A stretch of DNA of 40,528 nucleotides from Acetatifactor sp. (GTDB lineage Bacteria > Bacillota > Clostridia > Lachnospirales > Lachnospiraceae). The stretch's first letter is position 1. Every line of letters begins with the position of its first letter. The notes under the pieces are model-generated. The model saw only the letters and a list, made by a program, of their open reading frames with translations. It made no database searches and was not told where the DNA came from. A program made the translations under genes and the position numbers. The stretch is from assembly GCA_029055435.1 (NCBI GenBank), contig JAIDDH010000086.1:1-40528 (forward strand), given 5' to 3'. Of the stretch, positions 1 to 8,177 are shown one piece after another.

Positions 1-3000
1 ATATGAGCAATATGTTTGGTGGCTGCAATAGTCTGACGAGTTTGGATGTAAGCGGCTTTGACACGAGCAGTGTGACGGATATGAGCGGTATGTTTGTTAA
101 CTGCCGCGGTCTGGCGAGCCTAGATTTAAGTGGATTTGATACGAGTAGTGTGACATCTATGGGGCTTATATTTTCTTACTGCAGTAGTCTGACGAGTCTG
201 GATTTAAGCGGTTTTAAAACGAGCAGTGTGACGGATATGAGCGGTATGTTTTATGATTGTAATAGTTTGACAAGTCTGGACGTAAGCAATTTTGATACGA
301 GCAGCGTGACATCTATGAGCGGTATGTTTTATGGTTGCAGTAGTTTGACGAGTTTGAATTTAAGTAGTTTTATTACAAGTAATGTGACCAATATGGGAGG
401 CATACCCATGAATGTAAATTTTAAGGATGGTATGTTTGGAGACTGCAGTAGTTTGATAAGCCTAGATTTGAGCAGTTTTGACACGAGCAGCGTGATAGAC
501 ATGTGCTATATGTTTGATGGCTGTAGTAGTCTAACAAGTTTGAATGTAAGCGGCTTTAACACGAGCAATGTGACAGACATGGGCTATATGTTTAGGAATT
601 GTGTTGGTCTGACAAGTTTGGATGTAAGCGGCTTTAACACGAGTAGCGTGACATCTATGAGCTGTATGTTTAAGAATTGTGTCGGTCTGACAAACTTGGA
701 TGTGAGTGGTTTTGATACGAGTAGCGTGACGGCTATGGTCTATATGTTTGGTGGTTGCAGTAGTTTGACGAGTTTGGATTTGAGTAGTTTTGATATAAGG
801 GAAATAAAGGATGGAGAATATGATGATGATGACTACTATTATTGGTGGGAAGGCATGATATGCATATTTGATGGTTGCAGCAACTTGTCAACACTTTATA
901 CACCCTATAATGTTCCTGCACTTTTTGGTGATTCTAAAGCTTCTTTGCCTATCACTGAGGAAAGCGATGTTTGGTTTGATGCAGCCGGAAACACCTACAC
1001 AACATTGCCGGAAGGGCTGGATTACAGTATTGTTCTTACCAAGAACGCAATACCTGCTCCTGATGCCATGCAGGCAAAACTTATGGTTCGGCTGGCGAAG
1101 ACCTCTTATGAGCCGGGTAGTGTTATCCAACCAGAAGATTTGACAGTGAAATACCGCGGAACGGATGGTAGAACCATTACCCTTTCTTATCAGGGGGATA
1201 ATGCTGATGTTCAGGGCTATACCATGAGTATAGTGGATATGAATACGCCCGGAACCAAAACACTGACAATATCCTACAATGATGGCACTGACACGCTGAC
1301 CGAGAGTGTGACATTTATTGTATTGGAAAATTCAGTTGATCCTGATGATCCAAACAATCCGACCGACCCTACTGATCCGACATTCCCGGACGATGGCACC
1401 TTCCGTATCAGCGCCGTATCAGCCCAGATTTATACCGGCAGCGCCATCAAGCCTGTTGTTACGGTTTACTATGGCTCACGTCGTCTGACTGAAAAGACGG
1501 ATTACGCCGTAACGTATAAAAACAACATCAAGGCAAACGATGCCACCGCGGAGCAGACCGCTCCCACCATCACCGTCACCGGAAAAGGCAACTATAGCGG
1601 CAAACAGACCATTACTTTCGTCATCAATCCCAAGGACATAACGGAAGAGGATATGACAGTTGCGGAACTGATTGCGGCACAGAGTAACAAGATTCAGAAA
1701 CCGGTTCCGACTCTGACTTGGCAGGGTAGGAAGCTCAAAAATAAGACGGACTTCACAGTAAGCTATCCGGATGAAAGCAAGTCCGGTGCTTATCAGATGA
1801 CTGGAACTTACACGGTTGCCGTCACTGGAACGGGAAACTACACCGGAACAAAGAACCTAACCTATACCATAACCAATAAGACCCTGCTCACCAATGCGAA
1901 AGTAACCGTCAAGGCAAAAGATTATACGGGCAGCGCTGTCACTTTGAGCACAGAGGATATCACGGTGAAGGTGGGCAAAGACACTCTTATCTATGGCATT
2001 GACTATACTCTGAGCTATCGCAACAACACACAGGCTGGCAAGGCTACCGTTATTGTTACCGGGACAGGAGACAGCTATGCGGGCAGCAAAGAGGTGGCTT
2101 TCCAGATTAAAGGGGAATCCCTCGCAAAAGCACAGATTACCGGAGTTGTTGATAAAACTTACACTGGAACTGCCCAGACACAAAATATACAGGTGCAGTT
2201 AAACGGCAAGACTTTGCAGGAAGGAACAGACTATACTGTTTCTTATGCGAAGGAAGTGACTGCAGGCACCGCTTCCGTGATTGTCACAGGCAAGGGCGGC
2301 TATACCGGCACCGTGAAGAAGTCCTTCAAAATCATGGCCTATGATTTACAGGCGGATGAAGCAGGAAAGCTGCAGGGTGTTCCGAAGAACCTGACAACAG
2401 TCTATGTTAAAGGCGGGGCGACACCGACGTTGACACTGACCTTCAATGGCAAGACTTTAGAGACGAAAAAGGACTATACTGTCACCTATCAGAATAATAA
2501 GAAGCCTGCAACGGCAGGCGATGCAAAAGCCCCTACAATGCTTATCAAAGGTAAGGGCAATTTCAAGGGAATCATCTCTATTCCGTTTACTATTGGGGTG
2601 AGCAATCTGGAGACAGACGGCAACGTGACTATCACAGCGGCGGACACTGCCTATGTGAACAAAACGGGCAAATATGCAGTAAAGCCTGTGCTGACAGACG
2701 CAAATGGCAAAAAGCTCACGGCTGGTACGGACTATGAGAAGACACTTACCTATGCACTGATAAATTCTGACGGAACTGAAACTGTATTGACTACAGCGGA
2801 TATCGTTCCGGAAGGCAGTACCGTAAAAGTTACGGCAACCGGAAAAGGTAGCTATACCGGAACATTGTCCGCAACCTATCACATCACTAAGGTCTCTTTC
2901 TCCAAGGCAAAGATTACTGTAAATCCCCAGATTTACACGGGAGTTCCTGTAACTTTGAGTGAGAAAGATGTCACTGTGAAGATAGACAGCGCCACCCTCA

Positions 3001-3161
3001 CCTATGGCAAGGATTACACTATTGTGCCAGGCAGCTACCAGAACAACACGAAGAAGGGCACCGCCACTGTGACCATCAAAGGTATGGGCGATTACGGCGG
3101 AACCAAGACCGTCAAGTTTAAGGTTACAGCGAAACCTCTCGCCGCATGGCTTAAATTTTAG
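1..3161 (+). CDS. BspA-like DUF285 repeat surface protein with Ig-like modules (5' end outside window)
   Basis: The frame is open from the window edge, so the true start and any signal peptide lie upstream. About ten DUF285 repeats of 26 residues (pattern FDTSSVTDMSGMF followed by xxCxxLTSLDLSG) fill residues 1-290. Repeat 5 carries an insertion (around GGIPMNVNFKDGMF) and the last repeat holds an acidic/aromatic insert (DDDDYYYWW). A cap segment follows (STLYTPYNVPAL ... VWFDAAGNTYTTLPE), then a Big_3-like Ig domain at about 355-445, then about seven modules of 75-95 residues with the signature GxDYTVxYxNN ... VTGKGNYTGT. The protein ends soon after the last module with no LPxTG or membrane anchor. 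DUF285/BspA proteins are generally extracellular and linked to adhesion. That role is inferred here; the family call is secure. Confidence 0.88.
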   Translation, partial: MSNMFGGCNSLTSLDVSGFDTSSVTDMSGMFVNCRGLASLDLSGFDTSSVTSMGLIFSYCSSLTSLDLSGFKTSSVTDMSGMFYDCNSLTSLDVSNFDTSSVTSMSGMFYGCSSLTSLNLSSFITSNVTNMGGIPMNVNFKDGMFGDCSSLISLDLSSFDTSSVIDMCYMFDGCSSLTSLNVSGFNTSNVTDMGYMFRNCVGLTSLDVSGFNTSSVTSMSCMFKNCVGLTNLDVSGFDTSSVTAMVYMFGGCSSLTSLDLSSFDIREIKDGEYDDDDYYYWWEGMICIFDGCSNLSTLYTPYNVPALFGDSKASLPITEESDVWFDAAGNTYTTLPEGLDYSIVLTKNAIPAPDAMQAKLMVRLAKTSYEPGSVIQPEDLTVKYRGTDGRTITLSYQGDNADVQGYTMSIVDMNTPGTKTLTISYNDGTDTLTESVTFIVLENSVDPDDPNNPTDPTDPTFPDDGTFRISAVSAQIYTGSAIKPVVTVYYGSRRLTEKTDYAVTYKNNIKANDATAEQTAPTITVTGKGNYSGKQTITFVINPKDITEEDMTVAELIAAQSNKIQKPVPTLTWQGRKLKNKTDFTVSYPDESKSGAYQMTGTYTVAVTGTGNYTGTKNLTYTITNKTLLTNAKVTVKAKDYTGSAVTLSTEDITVKVGKDTLIYGIDYTLSYRNNTQAGKATVIVTGTGDSYAGSKEVAFQIKGESLAKAQITGVVDKTYTGTAQTQNIQVQLNGKTLQEGTDYTVSYAKEVTAGTASVIVTGKGGYTGTVKKSFKIMAYDLQADEAGKLQGVPKNLTTVYVKGGATPTLTLTFNGKTLETKKDYTVTYQNNKKPATAGDAKAPTMLIKGKGNFKGIISIPFTIGVSNLETDGNVTITAADTAYVNKTGKYAVKPVLTDANGKKLTAGTDYEKTLTYALINSDGTETVLTTADIVPEGSTVKVTATGKGSYTGTLSATYHITKVSFSKAKITVNPQIYTGVPVTLSEKDVTVKIDSATLTYGKDYTIVPGSYQNNTKKGTATVTIKGMGDYGGTKTVKFKVTAKPLAAWLKF

Positions 3162-3176
3162 AGGAGTTTGGATTTT

Positions 3177-3499
3177 GTAACAGTTCAGTCTGAAATATTG
3201 CGAGGGCTATATTCAGTCAGTGTCGAGGCAGGAGAAGGCCGGGATAGTTCAGTGGGCATTGGCGGAGGTTGGTGCGTTTTCTTATAGTGCGTGCGAGAGA
3301 CAAGGGTGAAATGCGCATGGATGCGCATTTCAGGCACTATGATGCACGGATGCATCTTAGTGCCGACCCACAAATTGCAAGTTACTATAACCGCACTATT
3401 AGAAAACACTCAACCGCAGCCCGCCTGCTAAACTATCCCGGTTTTTTCCGCCGACACTGTTGGAATAGCATTGGCAATATTTCAGGCTGAACTATTGCC
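3177..3499. repeat. 323-bp palindromic MITE-like element with internal hairpins
   Basis: The two ends are long imperfect inverted repeats. The left arm (3177-3254) matches the reverse complement of the right arm (about 3428-3499), sharing blocks such as AGTTCAG, CTGAAATATTGC, GCTAT, AGTGTCG and CCGGGATAGTT. The pairing resumes inside (3262-3291 against 3392-3417). The centre holds two near-perfect hairpins: 3307-3318 with 3321-3332 (12 bp, loop GG), and 3333-3346 with 3351-3364 (13 bp with one T-T mismatch, loop CGGA). No convincing ORF is present. A shortened relative lies at 4808-4903. A non-autonomous mobile element or a structured RNA would both fit. Confidence 0.72.
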
Positions 3500-3527
3500 A
3501 ATAGTCAACATACTATGAATTATTTCC

Positions 3528-3556
3528 TTGCCAATTTAGTATAGCTCTGTTATACT
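3528..3556 (+). promoter_or_regulatory. sigma-A-type promoter for the PD-(D/E)XK gene
   Basis: TTGCCA (3528-3533) and TATACT (3551-3556) are separated by 17 bp. They lie 200 bp upstream of the start at 3756, just outside the palindromic element. The remaining leader (3557-3743) shows no other clear feature. Confidence 0.5.
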
Positions 3557-3755
3557 TTCTTTAAAAGCATATATTCTTTGGATTCATCCATGGCGATGCC
3601 ATGTCTCTGGGAGTTCTCCCGTCTGACTTCAAATGAAATCTGTGCTTTTACCCACACATCAAAATGCACGGGGGTCAAGGGAAGCCGGGACGGGAACAGT
3701 CGGGTTTTCTGATATTTCTTTTTGGGAAATAATGCCCCCCACAAAGGAGGTACTT

Positions 3756-4760
3756 ATGAAGAGAAAACATAGGAAAACCCGTCCTGGGGCGGAGACTACG
3801 CGCCCGAACCGCTGTTATAAGGACACGGTATTCCGGATGCTTTTCCGGGATCGGATGAGGCTTCTGGGGCTTTACAATGCCGTCACAGGAAGCGGTTATC
3901 AGGATCCGGCGGCGCTGGAGATTGTCACATTGGAGAGTGCCGTATACCTTGGGGTCAAGAATGACATCGCTTTGCTGATTGACTTGAACCTCTATCTGTT
4001 CGAGCATCAGTCCACCGTGAATCCAAACATGCCGCTGCGATTTTTGCAGTATGTGGCCGCGGAGTATGCGAGGCTCACAGCGGGGGAGAATCTTTATGGC
4101 GGTAGGCTGGTTCCCATTCCGGCACCTCATTTCATGGTGTTCTACAATGGGATTGCACCTTGTCCGGAGAGGATGTTATTGCGGCTTTCGGATGCCTATG
4201 CAGGTCACGGGAGAGCGGCGGAGGAAGGGGAGATTGCCGGAATGCCGGCACCGGAACTGGAGCTTATCGTGCAGGTGCTCAACATCAATGCCGGGTGCAA
4301 TGAAGCCTTGAAAGCACAGTGTCAGACACTTGGGGAATATATGCAGTACGTGGACAAGGTCAGATCATACGCCGGGTCTCTTCCCATTCATGAGGCGGTA
4401 GACCGGGCGGTGGACGAGTGTATCGATCAGGGGATTCTGAGGGAATTCCTTCTGGTCAACAAGGCGGAGGTCAGATTTATGAGTATTTTTGAGTATGACG
4501 AGGAGGAGACCCGGCGCGCCATGCGAAAGACCGAGTACGAGCGGGGAATGGCCGAAGGAATGACTCAAGGAAAAGCTGAGGGAAAAGCTGAGGGAAAAGC
4601 GGAATCGATTCTATTTCTTCTGGAAGAATTGGGCACAGTCCCGGAGGCGCTTCGGAGGCATATTTTGGCCCAGTGTGATCTGGAAGTTTTGCAGCAGTGG
4701 CTGAAGGCTGCCGCCGGAGCGGAGAGCATTGCTTCTTTTACCCGGCAGACAGGGCTGTGA
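3756..4760 (+). CDS. Rpn / PD-(D/E)XK nuclease family transposase-like protein
   Basis: A 334-residue protein. The start at 3756 is chosen because AAAGGAGG lies 5 bp upstream; an in-frame ATG at 3633 lacks a ribosome binding site. The N-terminus (YKDTVFRMLFRD) and the block KNDIALLIDLNLYLFEHQS fit the PDDEXK_2/Rpn fold, with Asp70 and the Glu83-x-Gln85 pair (the E-x-Q form usual for this family) as candidate metal ligands. The tail has the GKAEGKAEGKAE charged repeat (about 270-283) and a helical segment. E. coli Rpn members promote RecA-independent recombination; that activity is not shown here. Palindromic elements flank the gene on both sides (3177-3499 and 4808-4903), suggesting a mobile or recombination-linked unit. 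Confidence 0.8.
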   Translation: MKRKHRKTRPGAETTRPNRCYKDTVFRMLFRDRMRLLGLYNAVTGSGYQDPAALEIVTLESAVYLGVKNDIALLIDLNLYLFEHQSTVNPNMPLRFLQYVAAEYARLTAGENLYGGRLVPIPAPHFMVFYNGIAPCPERMLLRLSDAYAGHGRAAEEGEIAGMPAPELELIVQVLNINAGCNEALKAQCQTLGEYMQYVDKVRSYAGSLPIHEAVDRAVDECIDQGILREFLLVNKAEVRFMSIFEYDEEETRRAMRKTEYERGMAEGMTQGKAEGKAEGKAESILFLLEELGTVPEALRRHILAQCDLEVLQQWLKAAAGAESIASFTRQTGL

Positions 4761-4807
4761 TTTCGTTTCCTTTTAATTTGTGCCATGAGGTCTCGCATCG
4801 CTTCGTG

Positions 4808-4903
4808 TGAAATATTGCAAGGGCTATATTCAGTCGGTGTCCCGGCCTTCTCCCGCCGACATTGTTGGAATAGCATTTACAATATTTCAAACTGGACCGT
4901 TAC
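4808..4903. repeat. Short hairpin copy of the palindromic element
   Basis: The left part (GAAATATTGCAAGGGCTATA, then TTCAGTCGGTGTC) and right part (CCGCCGACATTGTTGGAATA, then GCATTTACAATATTTC) match the outer arms of the 3177-3499 element. The whole interior is missing, so the copy folds into one imperfect hairpin of about 35 bp. The outermost right end (to GTTAC at 4903) matches the left end of the long copy. It lies between the PD-(D/E)XK gene and the rplS promoter. Confidence 0.7.
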
Positions 4904-4931
4904 ATACATAAAGGCAAAATGTGAAAAATGC

Positions 4932-4960
4932 TTGCATTTACAGAACCGCTGTGATAAAAT
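4932..4960 (+). promoter_or_regulatory. rplS promoter
   Basis: TTGCAT (4932-4937) and TAAAAT (4955-4960) are spaced by 17 bp, about 80 bp upstream of the L19 start. Confidence 0.6.
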
Positions 4961-4966
4961 ACTATT

Positions 4967-5030
4967 TGTTGTGAAAACGAGATGGTCCTCTGTTACAGAA
5001 TCAATGTATTAAGAACATCCATTTTATGAA
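4967..5030 (+). promoter_or_regulatory. Possible L19 autoregulatory leader
   Basis: The 5' UTR of rplS contains a small hairpin (TCTG-TTA-CAGA) enclosed by possible GATG/CATC pairing ahead of the GAAGGAGG ribosome binding site. Firmicutes rplS transcripts often carry a short L19-binding leader. The match is judged by eye only and remains tentative. Confidence 0.3.
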
Positions 5031-5041
5031 GGAGGCTCATT

Positions 5042-5389
5042 ATGAGTGATATTATCAAAGAGATCGAAGCTGAACAGCTGAAGGAGACTGTGGATGAGTT
5101 CCATGTGGGCGATACCGTAAAGGTTTACGGTAAGATCAAGGAGGGTAACCGCGAGAGAATTCAGGTGTTTGAGGGCGTTGTCCTGAAGAGACAGGGCGGA
5201 AGCAACAGAGAGACCTTTACGGTCAGAAAGACTTCCAATGGTATCGGTGTGGAGAAGACCTGGCCCTTGCACTCTCCCAATGTTGAGAAGATCGAGATTG
5301 TGAGACGTGGTAAGGTGAGACGCGCTAAGCTGAATTATCTGAGAGACCGTGTAGGTAAGAAGGCAAAGGTAAAAGAGCTTGTAAAGTAA
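5042..5389 (+). CDS. rplS: 50S ribosomal protein L19
   Basis: 115 residues, the usual length for bacterial L19. It has the family blocks [54 protein letters not shown] and [21 protein letters not shown]19 sits at the 30S-50S interface of the ribosome. The start is set by GAAGGAGG 7 bp upstream. The gene forms its own unit, with a promoter at 4932-4960 and a terminator at 5405-5438. Confidence 0.97.
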   Translation: MSDIIKEIEAEQLKETVDEFHVGDTVKVYGKIKEGNRERIQVFEGVVLKRQGGSNRETFTVRKTSNGIGVEKTWPLHSPNVEKIEIVRRGKVRRAKLNYLRDRVGKKAKVKELVK

Positions 5390-5404
5390 TTGACACAGGG
5401 AATG

Positions 5405-5438
5405 AGGGCGATTGCAGAGGATGCGATTGCCCTTTTCT
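5405..5438 (+). terminator. Intrinsic terminator after rplS
   Basis: An 11-bp stem (5405-5415 with 5423-5433, two G-T wobbles) and a 7-nt loop are followed by TTTTCT, 15 bp after the rplS stop. Confidence 0.75.
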
Positions 5439-5461
5439 ATTTGCGTAATCTATGATATAAT
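5433..5461 (+). promoter_or_regulatory. Candidate promoter for the signal peptidase-rbgA operon
   Basis: TATAAT at 5456-5461 is a perfect -10. The -35 (TTTTCT, 5433-5438) is weak and overlaps the U-tract of the preceding terminator. The next gene starts at 5538. Confidence 0.4.
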
Positions 5462-5537
5462 GTGTCCATATTCGAGGCAAGAGACAGCCGAATGGCAATT
5501 CATAAAGCGGCAAATGACAAATGCGGAGTGATGGAAT

Positions 5538-6116
5538 ATGGCACGGCACAAGGGACTGAGTTTTTATCAGCGCAAAAAGAAAATAAGCGCTGCCGTCCTG
5601 CGGGAGATTTTTAATTGGATTTTCGGCATACTGGCGGCGGGTTTTATAGCTGTAGTGGTAGTGTATTTTTTCGGGATGACCACTCATGTGGTGGGAGTAT
5701 CCATGGAACCTTCGCTCTATAGCGGTCAGGAAATTCTGGTAGACCGTTTTGGTTATGTGCTCTCTTCGCCGAAGGCCGGGGATGTGGTGATTTTTCTGCC
5801 AAACGGCAACGAGAATGCGCATTATTATGTAAAGCGCGTGGTGGCGGTTCCCGGGGACAGCGTCATTATCGAGGACGGCGTCCTGTATGTGAATGGAGAG
5901 ACCAGTCCATGGGTGAGTGAGAAAATTCTGGAGGCGGGAATTGCGGAGAATCAGCTCACCATGGGAAAGGGAGAGTATTTTTGCATGGGCGATAATGTCA
6001 ACAACAGTGAGGACAGCCGCTCGGCCAATGTGGGACAGGTGCGGGATGTGGATATTATCGGAAGAGCGTGGCTCAGGCTTGCCTGCAAGGAAGCGGGGAT
6101 AGGTTTTATCAAATGA
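5538..6116 (+). CDS. lepB: Signal peptidase I (first of three)
   Basis: 192 residues, type I signal peptidase (S26 family), which removes signal peptides from exported proteins at the outer face of the membrane. One N-terminal transmembrane segment spans about 25-46. The catalytic Ser55 is in GVSMEP and the general base Lys99 is in YYVKRVVAVPGD. The box GDNVNNSEDSR follows near the C-terminus. It differs clearly from the duplicated pair at 7010 and 7607. It begins the run leading into rbgA (13-bp gap), an arrangement common in Firmicutes, where a signal peptidase gene sits between rplS and rbgA. Confidence 0.94.
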   Translation: MARHKGLSFYQRKKKISAAVLREIFNWIFGILAAGFIAVVVVYFFGMTTHVVGVSMEPSLYSGQEILVDRFGYVLSSPKAGDVVIFLPNGNENAHYYVKRVVAVPGDSVIIEDGVLYVNGETSPWVSEKILEAGIAENQLTMGKGEYFCMGDNVNNSEDSRSANVGQVRDVDIIGRAWLRLACKEAGIGFIK

Positions 6117-6129
6117 GATTGGAGTCGAT

Positions 6130-7017
6130 ATGAATTATCAATGGTATCCCGGTCATATGACCAAGGCGGTCCGTATGATGCAGGAAAATATAAAACTTGT
6201 GGATTTGATTATAGAGCTGTTGGATGCGCGCATCCCTCTGAGCAGCCGCAATCCCGATATCAATGAGCTGGGAAAAAACAAATCCCGCATCGTGCTTATG
6301 AACAAGTCAGATCTGGCGGACCCGGCGCAGAACAGACAATGGGTGCAGTATTTTCAGGAGCAGGGGGCTCATGTGCTGGAGATCAACGCGAAATCCGGCG
6401 CCGGATTAAAGGCCATAGACGGGCTGGTGCAGGAGGCCTGCAGGGAGAAGCTGGAGCGGGACAGAAAGCGGGGTATTGTCAATCGTCCTGTGCGCGCCAT
6501 GGTGGTGGGAATCCCAAATGTGGGGAAGTCTACCTTCATCAATTCTTTTGCGGGAAAAGCATGCGCAAAAACCGGAAACAAGCCGGGGGTCACCAAGGGA
6601 AAGCAGTGGATCCGGCTGAATAAGAATCTGGAGCTTCTGGACACACCGGGTATTCTCTGGCCCAGATTTGAGGATCAGGAGGTCGGTATGCGCCTGGCCT
6701 TTATCGGTTCCATGAACGATGAAATCATTGTGCAGGAGGAACTGGCCTGCGATTTGATTCGGGTTATTCACCGATATTATCCCGAGGCTGTTCCCGGGCG
6801 CTACGGTCTGGAGGACGGAGCGTGGCTGCAGTCAACGGAGCTGACGGAAGAAGAGGCCGCAGGGGTTCTGGCAGGCATTGCTGAGAGCAGAAAATGCATC
6901 GCCAAAGGTGGAGAGCCGGATTTATCCAGAGCGGCGGCACTGTTTATCGATGACTTTCGCAGCGGCAGACTGGGCCGTCTGACACTGGAGTGGAGAGGCA
7001 TAAGTAGCGATGAATAA
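6130..7017 (+). CDS. rbgA: Ribosome biogenesis GTPase RbgA/YlqF
   Basis: 295 residues. It starts with the family hallmark NYQWYPGHMTKA. The GTPase motifs are in circularly permuted order: G4 NKSD (58-61) precedes G1 GIPNVGKST (127-135) and G3 DTPG (171-174), as in the YlqF/YawG family. RbgA is needed for late 50S subunit assembly. The C-terminal region (LACDLIRVIHRYYPEAVPGRYG onward) matches the helical RNA-binding domain. The stop codon overlaps the start of the next signal peptidase gene (ATGAATAA). The last ~50 bp of rbgA are repeated at 7565-7606 as part of the signal peptidase duplication. Confidence 0.96.
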   Translation: MNYQWYPGHMTKAVRMMQENIKLVDLIIELLDARIPLSSRNPDINELGKNKSRIVLMNKSDLADPAQNRQWVQYFQEQGAHVLEINAKSGAGLKAIDGLVQEACREKLERDRKRGIVNRPVRAMVVGIPNVGKSTFINSFAGKACAKTGNKPGVTKGKQWIRLNKNLELLDTPGILWPRFEDQEVGMRLAFIGSMNDEIIVQEELACDLIRVIHRYYPEAVPGRYGLEDGAWLQSTELTEEEAAGVLAGIAESRKCIAKGGEPDLSRAAALFIDDFRSGRLGRLTLEWRGISSDE

Positions 7018-7561
7018 GAAAAAAATACTTAAGGAGCTTTTAAATACAGGGCTATATTTGCTCTTTGTGCTGGCGGCCGCATGGCTTCTGAGCAACTATG
7101 TCGTCCAGCGGACACCGGTGGTGGGTTCTTCCATGGAGTCAACACTCTCTGACGGAGACAATCTTTTTATGGATAAGATATCTTATCGGTTTCGGGATCC
7201 GGAGCGCTTTGATATCATTATATTCCCGTTTCAATACGAAGAGGACACTTGTTACATAAAGCGCATTATCGGACTGCCCGGAGAGACAGTTCAAATTGAT
7301 GCCTCCGGGAATATTTATATCGATGGAGAAATTCTGCAGGAGTCCTACGGCAGAGAGGTTATCAAACCGGAGAAGGTGGGCAGGGCGGCGCAGCCTGTTG
7401 TTTTAGGGGAGGACGAATACTTTGTCATGGGGGATAACCGCAACAACAGCAGTGACAGCCGCACGGAGGCCGTGGGCAATATCCACCGAAACGATATTGT
7501 GGGAAGAGCGTGGATCCGTATCTGGCCGCTTAATAAATTTCGTTTTCTGAATCATCAGTGA
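7010..7561 (+). CDS. Signal peptidase I, tandem copy A
   Basis: 183 residues, S26 family. A short cytoplasmic N-terminus (MNKKKILKELL) and one membrane segment (about 13-32) precede catalytic Ser41 (GSSMES) and Lys84 (CYIKRIIGLPGE). The box GDNRNNSSDSR is intact. Translation is probably coupled to rbgA through the ATGA overlap. It is about 86% identical to the next gene; roughly 25 residues differ, and nine of those lie in residues 22-44, covering the membrane segment and the approach to the active-site serine. Both copies look functional. Confidence 0.95.
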   Translation: MNKKKILKELLNTGLYLLFVLAAAWLLSNYVVQRTPVVGSSMESTLSDGDNLFMDKISYRFRDPERFDIIIFPFQYEEDTCYIKRIIGLPGETVQIDASGNIYIDGEILQESYGREVIKPEKVGRAAQPVVLGEDEYFVMGDNRNNSSDSRTEAVGNIHRNDIVGRAWIRIWPLNKFRFLNHQ

Positions 7562-7606
7562 CCGGACTGGGCCGTCTGACACTGGAGTGGAGAGGTATAA
7601 GCAGCA

Positions 7607-8158
7607 ATGAAGAAGAAAAAAATACTTAAAGAACTTTTAAATACAGGGTTATATCTGCTCTTTGTGCTGACGGCTACATGGGCGCTGGTCACCTTTGTCG
7701 TCCAGCGCACGGAGGTGGACGGTTCCTCCATGGAGGCCACGCTCTCTGACGGGGACAATCTTTTCGTGGATAAGATATCTTATCGGTTTCGGGATCCGGA
7801 GCGCTTTGATATCATTGTATTTCCGTTTCAATACAAAGAGGACACTTACTACATAAAGCGCATTATCGGACTGCCCGGTGAGACGGTTCAGATCGACACC
7901 TCCGGAAATATTTATATCGATGGAGAAGTTCTGCGGGAGTCCTACGGCAGAGAGGTTATCAAGCCGGAGATGGTGGGCAGGGCGGCGCAGCCCGTTGTTT
8001 TAGGAGAGGATGAATACTTTGTCATGGGGGACAATCGCAACAACAGCAGCGACAGCCGCACAGAGGTTGTCGGCAATATCCACCGGAACGATATTGTGGG
8101 AAGGGCGTGGGTCCGTATCTGGCCCCTTAATAAATTGAGTGTACTGAAACATCAGTGA
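7607..8158 (+). CDS. Signal peptidase I, tandem copy B
   Basis: 183 residues, the second member of the tandem duplication. Ser41 (GSSMEA), Lys84 (YYIKRIIGLPGE) and the GDNRNNSSDSR box are all conserved, so no sign of decay is seen. The upstream 42 bp, including its ribosome binding region, are copied from the end of rbgA. Changes relative to copy A cluster near the membrane segment (for example P36E and V38D). This suggests possible divergence in substrate preference, which is inference. Confidence 0.95.
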   Translation: MKKKKILKELLNTGLYLLFVLTATWALVTFVVQRTEVDGSSMEATLSDGDNLFVDKISYRFRDPERFDIIVFPFQYKEDTYYIKRIIGLPGETVQIDTSGNIYIDGEVLRESYGREVIKPEMVGRAAQPVVLGEDEYFVMGDNRNNSSDSRTEVVGNIHRNDIVGRAWVRIWPLNKLSVLKHQ

Positions 8159-8177
8159 CAGGACGGAGGGCGAGTGA

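Larger units (their letters stand above)
6968..8164 (+). repeat. Tandem duplication of about 597 bp carrying a signal peptidase gene
   Basis: Unit 1 (6968-7564) and unit 2 (7565-about 8164) align at a constant offset of 597 bp. The homology starts inside the 3' end of rbgA (GACTGGGCCGTCTGACACTG in both units) and ends just past the second gene's stop. A short GAC/GGAC identity is present at the joint, as expected for unequal or microhomology-mediated duplication. Confidence 0.9.

Noticed and set aside
3269..3490. 73-residue frame inside the palindromic element
   Set aside because: The sequence is dominated by inverted repeats and hairpins, and no ribosome binding site precedes it.
3633..3755. 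N-terminal extension of the PD-(D/E)XK protein
   Set aside because: The ATG at 3633 has no ribosome binding site, while AAAGGAGG sits just before 3756, where family similarity begins.
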